DNA from: Eretmocerus hayati
Lineage: Eukaryota > Arthropoda > Insecta > Hymenoptera > Aphelinidae
NCBI GenBank assembly: GCA_029851415.1
Contig: CM056742.1
Location: 148,185,121 to 148,249,120 of the forward strand
DNA: 64,000 nucleotides
Direction: 5' to 3'
Below are positions 1 through 10,400 of this stretch, piece by piece. The stretch's first letter is position 1. The number at the start of each line of letters is the position of its first letter. Below the pieces are notes generated by a model. That model made no database searches. It was not told where the DNA came from and was given only the letters and a program-made list of their open reading frames with translations. The position numbers and the translations under genes are program-made.

Positions 1-710
1 GAGATGCATTCTAATGTTTTTTGATATCCTATAAATGTGACACGTTGCATACACTAAGCGTTATTGCTTTTCTCCGATCACTACCATTGGTCTGGCTAGT
101 AAATTTTTTGATAAGTTGGTGGCCTCTGAAATACTTTTGCAGCTCAAAAATGATATTTGTATAATGATGGATGATGATCAATTGATGATACAGATGACCG
201 TACTCGCGAAATTCGCTTATACGCGAACAGAAGAATGACCCCCTATCTCAATATTTCCATAAAAGTAATGCTTCATGGCTTCGGTATTCATGGGATTCTG
301 TATTCGCGGTAAATTTTTTTGGAACGTCACCTCCGCGAATACGGGAGTCAGCTATATGAGGGAGAGTTTCCTGATGAACTTCGTGAGGAAGATATTTTGT
401 TTAACTGGTGCCGCTTATAGCTTTTATGACTTTTGGCAAGCAACAAGAATACTTCTAAATTGTACATACGATGAAAACTTGGATAATATAATGGTGATGA
501 CGGTTCCGGGTCGTTCAAGACAATGCATTTCACTCACATACTGATATCATAGTCAGATTCTTTGGAATTCAAAAAAATATCATTATAATGAGTAGTATGA
601 ATCACGATCGGTCAAACATGAAATTTGAAGAACAATTTCTAGAATTTATGATCATCTCTTAAAAATATAAAATTGACCATTCTCAATTTCCGGTCCGGCA
701 AAGTTTAATA
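1..710. other. AT-rich non-coding flank
   Basis: I see no exon, RNA gene or clear element here. The open frames are short, have no family resemblance and no usable splice sites around them. The stretch at about 290-350 is slightly richer in CG dinucleotides (motifs such as TATTCGCGG), but I cannot assign it. Confidence 0.4.
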
Positions 711-1670
711 TAAGGTAAGTGTACCCAACTTGCCCCCATTAAGCCATTTTCTTAATAACTTTGGCCCATCTCCATATTTTCCAACGTACCTTAGTTCATT
801 TTAAAGCTTGTCTTAAGACCTTCAAAATAAGTTAAGGTAAATTCAATTTGAACCAACTGGAACCAAACTGTTTGAATTCTCCCAAAAGGTGATTTTTGAG
901 AATTTACAAAAGTGTGTACCCAACTTGCCCCCATTAAGCCTTTTTCTCAATAACTTTGGTTCACTTGAACAATTTTCAACGTACCTTAGCTCATTTTAAA
1001 GCTTGTTTAAGGATCTTTAAAATGCACTAAACTACGTCCAATTTGGATCAATTGGAGCCGAACTGTCGCAATTCTTCCGAAATAAATGATGGAAATCGGC
1101 GATAAAGTGTTTTTATCGCCGTACACGCACATTTGGAGCTTTTCGGGGGTTCGAAACACTATTTCCGACCCATTTTGACGTGATAAACACGTTCTGAGTG
1201 GTAAAAAAGTCGTACTGCACGCTCTTTCGAGATAAAAATATGGGGGCGTGTTAGGTACACTCTGATGTTGGCATCCTTGTTTACAAATCGTCTCCGTGTT
1301 TTGCACATAAAACAGCTCCATATCCAAGTTTTGCAATTTTAAAAGATGGATTTTGAAGGCCTTGAAACAAGGAATCGAATGCGCTAAGTTACGTCAAAAT
1401 TGGTTGATCTCAAAGAATTTGGCACCGATTTTACTGAACGCAATTCTCTCGGTGCTTTCTTAGCTAAGCAATCACGAAAAATAGAAAAATCACTTTAGAT
1501 TTTCTGGAGAACGCAGAAATGATTCGGGGTCGACGCAAACTACTTACTTTCTCATATTTCAACATAACAAACGTGAAAAAAAATTGCCAGGAGGCCAAAG
1601 AGTGCCCATCCCCGAGATCGGCATATGGGGGCAAGTTGGGTACAGAGGCAAGTTGGGTACACTTACCTTA
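711..1670. mobile_element. Non-autonomous DNA element with GTACCCAACTTG terminal repeats
   Basis: The left end reads TAAGGTAAGTGTACCCAACT and the right end (1650-1670) is its reverse complement, so the ends form an inverted repeat of at least 20 bases. The right end repeats the AAGTTGGGTACA motif twice in tandem. Inside, about 90 bases after the left end (from 721) recur at 914-1010, sharing TTGCCCCCATTAAGCC and the ACGTACCTTAG motif. No transposase is present. Relatives lie at 13697-14742 and 62845-63075. The target duplication is not resolved and the superfamily is unknown. Confidence 0.65.
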
Positions 1671-1904
1671 TCAAAATACTAAGTACTTGGAGCTTTTTTT
1701 TATGAATAATACCTAGTCTATATGTTGAAAAAATATTCAATAATGCAACGAACTCAAGATACGTCACGCCGAAGTCAATTCAACACCGGACAAATGATGC
1801 ACGACGCACACCGTACAACGAATTACACATGATCGATCGGTCAAAGTCAATTGATCAGTCGAATCTATCCGTAGCCCACACGGCCACGTAACATTTTTTA
1901 GCCA

Positions 1905-2636
1905 GACCACCCCGGACCAGAACAAACTGGACCGAATCAGACCGAACTCGACCGAACTTCACCGAACCAGACTGAACTAGACCGAAGTAGACCGAACCAG
2001 ACCGAACCAGGCCGAGCTAGATCAAATCATGACGAACTAGACTGTATTAGAACCTAGTAAACCGTGTTGGACCACACCAGACTTAATTACTGGATCGAAT
2101 AAGACCTAACCAGACTGGACCGGACCGGCCCAGACTGAAGTAGACAGAACCAGACCGGACCGGTCCGGATGAAACCAAACTAGACCTATCCAGAGTGAAG
2201 TAGACCGTACCAAATCGTACTAGACCGTATTAGACCGTAGCAGGCCGTTTTAGCCAGGACCAGGACTGACTAGGCTGGGTTAGACCGTACCAGATCCATG
2301 TAGACCATATTAGACTGCATCACACTGAACACGACCGAATCACTAGAACCAACTAGAGCAAACTAGAGCAAATTTGAGCAAATTAGACTGAACCAAACCG
2401 ACCTTTACCGTACTGTACCGTACTAGACAGAACCAAATCAAAATATACCAACTAGACCGAACTAGACCGTAGAAGACTGTTTTAGACCCGACTAGCACAG
2501 ACAGACCGTACTTAATCAAAGTAGACCGTACTAGGACGTATCAGGCCGTGTTATGCCGTACTAGACCAAACTATACCGAACCATAAACTAGACCGCACTA
2601 AACCGTTCTCAACCGGACTAGAGATGTATTAGACTG
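1905..2636. repeat. Degenerate minisatellite, about 10-base unit (AGACCGAACT-like)
   Basis: The unit AGACCGAACC / AGACCGAACT / AGACCGTACT recurs with a period close to 10 bases over more than 700 bases, with substitutions in most copies. The same unit resumes after the inserted palindromic element (about 2983-3005), so the array was one block before insertion. The C/A-rich words CCATCC and CCCA continue to about 3100. No open reading frame runs through it. Confidence 0.75.
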
Positions 2637-2637
2637 A

Positions 2638-2965
2638 CAAGGAGAGGTCCAACCTTGCGGAACACGAATCTTGATGAAACTCTGGGAATCATCTTGTTTT
2701 GGTGAGAAATAAAGGTACCCGAGAGGGTTTCGTCCAATGGGCCTCCTATCCTGAGATACAGCTACAGAGATTAGCATTGTTAGTATATCTATATACGTAT
2801 CATTTTAACATGGGCCTATATGGTTAATGCTAATCTTCATAGCTGTATCTCGGGATAGAAGGCCATTGGATTAAATCCTTGGGGATACCTTCATTTTGCA
2901 ACAAAAGAAGATGATTCCCAGAGTTTCATCAAGATCCGTGTTCCGCAAGGTTGGACCTCCCCTCG
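2638..2965. mobile_element. Palindromic MITE, copy A of six (TGA target duplication)
   Basis: It begins CAAGGAGAGGTCCAACC and ends with the near reverse complement, GGTTGGACCTCCCCTCG. The whole 328 bases fold back on themselves around about 2800. It is flanked by TGA (2635-2637) and TGA (2966-2968). Internal blocks shared with the other copies include CTCTGGGAATCATCTT near the left end, TTAGCATTG and TAATGCTAAT around the centre, and GATTCCCAGAGTTTCATC near the right end. It sits inside the 10-base minisatellite. It has no coding capacity. Confidence 0.85.
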
Positions 2966-2968
2966 TGA

Positions 2969-3935
2969 GTTAAACTGTCTTCAACCGAACTAGACCGGAC
3001 CAGACCCAACCATCCATCAATCTAACTGACCACCTACCCACACACTCACCAACCCATCCACCCATTGACCCATCTATGACCCACACGGGCTCCCAATTCG
3101 CTTCACCCTTCCATGTGGGCAGCCCCATACCCGGGATCCTTACAGAAAAATTTTGGCTGGACTTCTAATTATTACAATTAAAAATTCAAAATAATGGCTG
3201 AATAGTTCACCAAAACCGTCAACGAATCATCCACAGGGTCTTTCTGTGTATCTTTCAACTTTGACAAGATGTGCATGGAAGAAGCAGAAAGTTCCACGCA
3301 GCAAGGACACTGCCAGTCTCAGCTTGTAATAAGAAACCATCGATACCTCAAACAATTTCGCGCACAGAAATCAAGATTCCTTCAAAGATCTAGATCGCTA
3401 TTCCTTCGTAGGTGCATTTTACGTTTTAGTTTTTTGTGGCAATGAAATTTCATACAATACTTTATTCGAACAATGATTCCCTCTATCGTTTGCGAAACTT
3501 TCGATTCTGTTCTGAGAGACTCCAATAGAAATTCAGAGTGGAGTATCTGCGGAAATGTATGAATTGATATCCATCTAGTGCAGTTAACAAATTTCACGGA
3601 GTAAACAATTTTCTAGTGCAGTAAACAATTTTCACGGACGCTCAACTGAAAGGGGACGTCCTCCCAAATGGTTTTGGTTGCTCCTACGAACTTGAGGCTT
3701 GATTTTCTTGAGAATTACTAAAGGAGGGAGACATTACTTACCTAAATTCACAGCTTTTTCGTTTCAAAGCACTGCGAGGGTCACCCGTTCGATAAGAAAT
3801 TACATCTGATCTTAAACCGACCACCAAACTCTCACCTCATTCCATCATATTCGAGAAATCTTGCGACTGATTGACGGAAGAACCGATTTTCCTCAATTCA
3901 GTCGTTCTGATCTGCCATATCTTATTCTCACACAG
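2969..3935. other. Non-coding stretch before the first visible exon
   Basis: It starts with the remainder of the minisatellite and a CCCA-rich run to about 3110. A short direct duplication (CTAGTGCAGT...TTTCACGGA) occupies 3574-3638. No exon with good splice sites is evident before the acceptor at 3935. This is probably an intron of the following gene, since that gene's first visible exon starts at an acceptor rather than at a methionine codon. Confidence 0.5.
3574..3638. repeat. Short imperfect direct duplication
   Basis: CTAGTGCAGT followed by AACAA and TTTCACGGA occurs at 3574-3600 and again at 3613-3638. It looks like a recent local duplication with no evident function. Confidence 0.6.
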
Positions 3936-4431
3936 ACGATAGAGCCTCTCGAAGTAGTAGCATCTTCGAGTGCAACCGACGAGACCACAAGTCAAACGCC
4001 GCGGTTCACTTCGGAAGAACCTCGACCTCAGCGTCCCTCAGTCGGGTCTCACACGCTACGGATGCGAACCGTGCACATATCAAAGATTGGCAAGCGTACT
4101 TTGCCAATATTTGAGCCAGACGAATCAGGAGAGGTTCAGCCAAACATCAACCCAGAATCAAGCACCGTTGAGGACGAGTCTGTTAATGGCACATCAAGGC
4201 AGCAACGGAGTCCGGCAAGACTTGCGTCCGGAAATTCTCCTGACGTGGGACTGGTTCAGGTACGCATGCAGAATACATCGAAGCTCGACGATGGCGCCAC
4301 CCGACTGGTGTACACAGTGCATCTGGGTGGTAAACCAGTGCCAGCTGAGACCGCAGCCAAGGATATGGCTCTTCTTTCGGCACAAGAGGTCGCTCTTGAA
4401 CTCGGAGCACCGGTCATTATCCAGAGCGAAC
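3936..4431 (+). CDS. Exon 1 (visible): ectodomain and juxtamembrane domain
   Basis: The acceptor is TTATTCTCACACAG and the donor is C/GTAAGG, leaving phase 1. It encodes 165 residues, from TIEPLEVV to IIQSE. The first about 106 are Ser/Thr/Pro/Glu-rich and probably disordered. The last about 59 form the conserved-looking block before the membrane. An unspliced reading would stop at 4446-4448 after RKDKH, so the donor is needed to reach the transmembrane exon. A methionine at 3861 lies in frame upstream but is probably intronic. Confidence 0.72.
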
Positions 4432-7400
4432 GTAAGGATAAACATTGACATCTTCTTTGTAATCGTGAATTATGAGGAAACTCTGTGGGGATGAAAGTCG
4501 ACCACGCAGAGTGGCTACAGTTTGAGAACAAACAAATTTCGATTTCATTTGTGACGAAAGATCCTCTCCTTTGGCCTGACGAACCTATTTTTTGAGTGAG
4601 GGTGCTTGACGGAAACTATTACGCTACAATATGAAAAATTGATGACAGACTCCACAATAACGTGCATCTTGAATTTTATCTGATCATGCTAAGCATTTCT
4701 TTTATCAATTTCAAACGCTTTCTATTGCCTTGTAACGCTCGTTTAAGTCTCAGATTTCATCAAATCCTTCATAAGAACGAGTGGCCTCCCAATTTTCCAG
4801 CAGACGACAGTGAAATCGATAGATAATAGTGCCCAGTTCCTTGTGAGAAAACTTCATACAAGAATCGTGCTGTAGAACTTAGTTAGAAGACATGGAAAGT
4901 TTGTCAGAGTTTGGAAATCGTGCCTACCTTTTTAAGACATTTGTGGTGGAAGGAATTTAAGAAAATTTAAATGAAACTTACCCCTCGATTCATTCACCAA
5001 TCATTACATACACCTTTGACCACAAAAAATGAGTAGAGAATCGAATGTTACTAACGCATTGTCAGAATCAGAGGATGTACCGACAATTCAATCTTAGAAC
5101 CTAATAGTTGAATCGAATGCAAGAATGCGCAGATTATAAAGACTGGAATTAAATTCTGATGTGGAATCATATTATTTTTCAAACAAAAAATTCTGCAGCA
5201 TTGATATAAACATCATACAATTGTAATAAATTACTTGCAGCGTACCTAAAAGAATCTCGTCCTCTAGCGCTATCGAGGTCGCGAGATGCCTGGCTACTGG
5301 CTGGAGCAGCAGGTGCTGGTCTACTGCTGTTCAGTTTCATCCTTCTTGCACTGATCGTTGCGACGAAACGCAAAAGAGCGCAGAGCGCTGTGTCTGCACC
5401 TGCAATTGGCCCACATCGTGGTCAGCTCATCCGCAAAGGAAGTGATGACTTTGTTCCTAGGAGTCCCAGAGGCATCGATAACACTGCCTATACCTCCGAA
5501 AATGAGGCCAGGGTGAGTCTATGACGTTATCATTATGAATCACTCATTTTCAACGATACTCACTACTAACCAACAAAAGCAAAGCTATATGGTTGTAGCT
5601 CATGACTTGGGCTGAAACAAAGAGAGGGACTCCTATATCAACATCACAACAAGTTAATCATCGATACACGAATGCAAACTCTCGAGCTGTTTGGACTACA
5701 ATCCAGTTTATCAGCATTGTCAGTATACTATCATTTTGATACAATAGTAGATGAACTAACATTGTTGATATCATAAATTGTGTCTCAAATGTAGCTGAGC
5801 TGTAGCTGATCTAACTGAGAGCCCACACATGTAAATCGTGAATTTATTATCCTTCTAAGTTGAAAAAAAAAAACATTTACATACAGTACCGTGCAAAAAT
5901 TCCTGAACGGGGGTTTGAAATCCTCTCTTGCAAAAACGTCGATTGCTCGAGCCCAGATCAACGTAGAGGAATTTTGAAAAAAGCATCTTAAAGATGAGAA
6001 AAAATGCTAACTTTTTGTGGATTGCGATTTTTCTCTTAGCCCTTTTTGGTACCTCAAATAGCTGATGTAATTTCAAGGATTTCGAGAAAAAAACCGTTTT
6101 TACTCTATCGGCTGTAATTTGGACGCGGATAAAGATAGAACAATTTTGCAAAAAACATCTTGAAGAGCGGAAAAAATACCATTTGCAATGATTTTTCGAT
6201 TATTTTTTACGTCGTATGAATACGAGTGTGAGAGCTCTCGAAGTAGCCAAAACCGTAGTTTTTTGCCGTTTTTACACGTATTTCATCGAAAATCCGAGAT
6301 TCTGGCTACTTTGAGAGCTCTCACACTCTTATTCACACGACGTAAAAAATAATCGAAAAATCATTGCAAATGGCATCTTTTCCGCTCTTCAAGATGCTTT
6401 TTGCAAAATTGTTCTATCTTTATCCGCGTCCAAATTACAGCCGATAGAGTAAAAACGGTTTTTTTCTCGAAATCCTTGAAATTACATCAGCTATTTGAGG
6501 TACCAAAAAGGGCTGAAAGAAAGATCGAAGGCCACAAAAAGTTAGCATTTTTTCTTATCTTTAAGATGCTTTTTTCAAAATTCCTCTACGTTGATCTGGG
6601 CTCGAGCAATCGACGTTTTTACAAGAGAGGATTTCATACCCCCGTTCAGGAATTTTTGCACGGTACTGTAGATTTGACCGGTCTTTGCGTTCTAAAACAA
6701 TAGTACGATCTGTACCAATTACAACGAGGCTGGCTGTAACAAGATTCCGCTCATAAACGAGGATATTTTTCTTATCGATTCGTTTGGCCGTCGTATCGAA
6801 CTCATGGGACCAGTTTCGATTACAAAATGCTCTTTCCTTCGGTCCCTTGAAGCCCGGTATAACCAGAAGAGACTATTATATTTCGGTATGAGTGGAATGA
6901 AGTACACAACTTTTTCCTAAAATGACGAGACTGTTGGTATCGAATTTTTCTGTGCATTTTGTTTATTACGTTCGCTGCGGAGGCTGAAATTGGTGATCTT
7001 TCCCCAGGTGCCGCGGGGCCCACCGGTAGGCCCTGGCCAATATTATTTCCCATAAGGCCAAAACTCTCAGCACTGGGGGAAAGACAGCGAACGTGTTATA
7101 CTTTGCATCAAGTAGAATGGAAGGATCAAAAGGGAGAAGTGCGCTCTGGTCTGAAAGTTTATTGTCTTGTGTCGCGTTGTATTACAGTCTCTTCCGGTTA
7201 TAAAGAAGCCGGTTGTAACGAGATTTTGCTCATAACGAGGACATTTTTTTTATTGTTTTGATTGGTCCTTGTGTCGAACTAATGGGACCACTGCCGGTTA
7301 TAACGAGCGCTAGCTATAACGAGCACTTTGGTCCGGTCCCTTGAAGCTCGTTATAACCGGAAGAGACTGTACACGTAACTAGCTTCAGCTAGATTTCAGA

Positions 7401-10400
7401 AACTCGTCATCAAGTGGCCAATCTTGAATCCAAAATAATCTTTGAAAATGGTACACCCCGTTCAGCATTTGCTCAGCCCTCGAGGGTAGTTTTACACCAT
7501 ATATGCATGAGCCACGTGCAGTGGATAATAGTTTGGATATCTCTGTACCGAGGTAAGAGAGGTTGGGGTTCAGGAAGCATGCAACAGCGATTACGCTCGA
7601 ATGCATCGCCTCGCCAATGCACCCACTGCAAATATGTATAATATGAGAAGCGCGCCTGTCGGTGACGGCACGAGCGGGGAATGCTATATCTGCATGGCAT
7701 TGGCAAGGCCAGGGTACGATGAACCGCGCGTGTGCGTGCAACAGTACAACCCTGTGCATCAATGTAACCCTGCAGCCGACTTTAGTCGAAAATTCTTACC
7801 GCATTGAGAGAGCTCGACTCACCCCTCGCTCTATACGCGCATGGCATGGATTATTTACGTTCTTTCAGGACACGCGAGCTCTTTTCAGGGATCGTGATAT
7901 ACTGGGTTCTTCACGAAGCTCACAATTTCATTGTCGGCGTTATTTTGTCCTCGTCCCGGGAAGTTCGATCAGCATGGCAATTTTATATCATGATACAGGT
8001 GTCACGTAAGAGACCGAATGTCAAGACGATCGCAGTTTACAATATTCCCTGACTTCATAATATAAACTTTATATTATAAAGTGTTTTCGGGCTGAAGATA
8101 TACTGGACAGATGATAATGCGAGAATCCGTGATTTGCCGTAGTAGCGACAATTGTCAAGGGCTTAGGTATATCAATTAAAATTATTGCAAAATTTGTAGA
8201 CTAACAAGGAGAGGTCATGACATGGTCTGTGGGTCGTGGATTCGTATGAAAACTGAGAACCATCTGTTTTTGGCCCAAAAAGATGATATCTAAAACCACT
8301 TGAATGCTGAAGCGTTTTGGAGCTACAGTCCTATGACATTAGCATTGCCCATGTAGCCCCATGTTAAGAATTCTCATATATAGATATACTGACAATGGTA
8401 ATATCCATAGCTGTAGCTCTGGGATACTTTGGCATTCAAGTAAGCGGTTTTGCATATCATTTTTTGGTATCTAAAGGAAATGATTCACAGCAATTCCACG
8501 ACCCACAGACCATGATCTCTCCTTGTAGGTGTGGTCGTGCCGATGATCGACACTCACTCGGAGCCTTTGCAACAGTATTGACGATGTTAGTTAACGGAAT
8601 TTTGTTTTTGGCGTCTTCGGTGATTTGGAGCTCGGCTAAAACTCCAAGGAAATTTTGGAAGTTTAGATGGCGAATTCTCAGTATTCTGCGATTGCTATCG
8701 AAGAATGAGCAAATCTGAAGGCAAATCGTCCTAAACTACAACCTTGCACAAAATTTGATACTTCGACAGACAAAAAGATGAAGACCAGAATTTAGAGCAC
8801 CAAGGCTCGTGGAATCGAGTCACATTATACAAATGCTCCCTGAGAACTCAGTAAAACTTAGCCCATCATTCTTTTCCTCCTTTTGTGATCGCTGGTAAGT
8901 CCACACTGAGTGGAAGATTGCAAAGCATTGGATGATTAGCTTCGTATAACGAGTGAAAAAATGTATCGAGGGGGTAATAAAACGATCCTTCATGTGGTCT
9001 TTTTGTGCCATAAGCCAAGATCTCAGTCGTGAGCTCTCCTTGCAGTCCCTTGCCAATTCCACAGACTATATTTCGACTCTACCGCGGTGGATCACCCAAT
9101 ACGCCATCGTCACGAATATCTCGGCACCGCATAACCCATGCCATCTGCCTGGGTACATGTTAGATAATGGGGTAGCTCTATATAACCATGGATTTGGAAT
9201 ATTAAGCGGATATTCCGCGTGCCAGGCTGTCAGTGGTTCCATCGATTTTGAGTGTCTTATAATATTAGAAGTATCTGTCATGCGAGGGTAGAGATACACA
9301 GTATTGATGGAAGCATGATTTTTCTTGGTCTTTGGCAGACCGAGGTGACGAGCGCGGCGAGGAGGACGACCCCGGGCAGTTTTCCGCGCACTCCAGGCTC
9401 TCAAGATACCCTAGAGGCAGACGCTCGTGACATGTACAGTGAGAGGGAATTACTGCACGAAAGCGAGCGCCAAGACGCCCTTACCAGATTCCAAGACTCT
9501 CGAAACTACGTTGATATTCCAAGACGAGGGTGAGTATATTGCATCCTTCACACATTATAGTGTTATCCCCATTTTGTTCATGCATGAGATTTTTTCACCA
9601 TATACAGATTTTTCTTGATAAATCGCATGGTAATTTATCTTGAACACATAAACAGTAATTTTTTTCAAATTTCCATTGTTTAATAGTGCGATATAGTTTC
9701 TATGGGTATCAGAGTTTGCAAGCTTATATCGACTTTTGTTCCTTAATATCCACCTGATTTCTTTAGAAAGTGACAAAAATCATTCTACTGATGGAAAAAT
9801 TGGTTGACCTATATGATGAATGGTGATTGAACAGATTTTGAAGTTCTTGGATTGAAGCTTCGTAATTTATCATTGAGGTGAACCATGTTCTCAAGGAAGC
9901 AACCGTGGCCTCGTGGACAAGGTCCTTACTTTCAACGCAGAAGGCTGGGGTTCGAATCTCGGAATGTGAATCTTCATAGCGTCAACTGGGGTAACTTTGG
10001 GACAAAAATCGCATTTTTCCCCTTCAAACTCGTGTAGCTTGTACGTTTTACACCAAAGGCGCATTGTATGTGTAGTCAATCGGAAGCTTACAGCTTCAGC
10101 TTTTGATTGCGGTGTTTATAAAGTGGATTTAGATATCTTTAGCTGGAGATATGAGCGTTCAAAGTCATGTCCCAAAGCTAAGCCGGTTTGGGGTAACCAT
10201 GACACAGCATACATTATATAGGAGATTCCACGGCTACCGTCAACTGGGGTAACTTTGAGACAAAAATAGCATTGTTCCCCTTGAAACTCATGTAACCTGT
10301 ATATCCCGCACCAGTCGCATGAGAATTGCAATGAGTCTGTCGTCAGTCGAAAACTTACAGTCCCAGTTCTCGATTGATAGGTATAAATGATATCGGACAT

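Larger units (their letters stand above)
5513..9338 (+). other. Intron 2, filled with small DNA transposons
   Basis: This 3.8 kb intron contains the mariner-type foldback element (5884-6668), two pogo-like MITE copies (about 6700-6880 and 7185-7369) and palindromic copy B (8205-8525). The open frames at about 7.4-8.0 kb and 8.9-9.3 kb on both strands show no family features and I treat them as chance. Confidence 0.6.

Noticed and set aside
3970..4531. Several overlapping open frames of 75-174 codons on both strands
   Set aside because: They are shadows of the KIAA1549-like exon 3936-4431, whose frame joins in phase to the transmembrane exon.
5855..6703. Pair of similar open frames on opposite strands
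   Set aside because: They are mirror images produced by the arms of the foldback element, not two genes.
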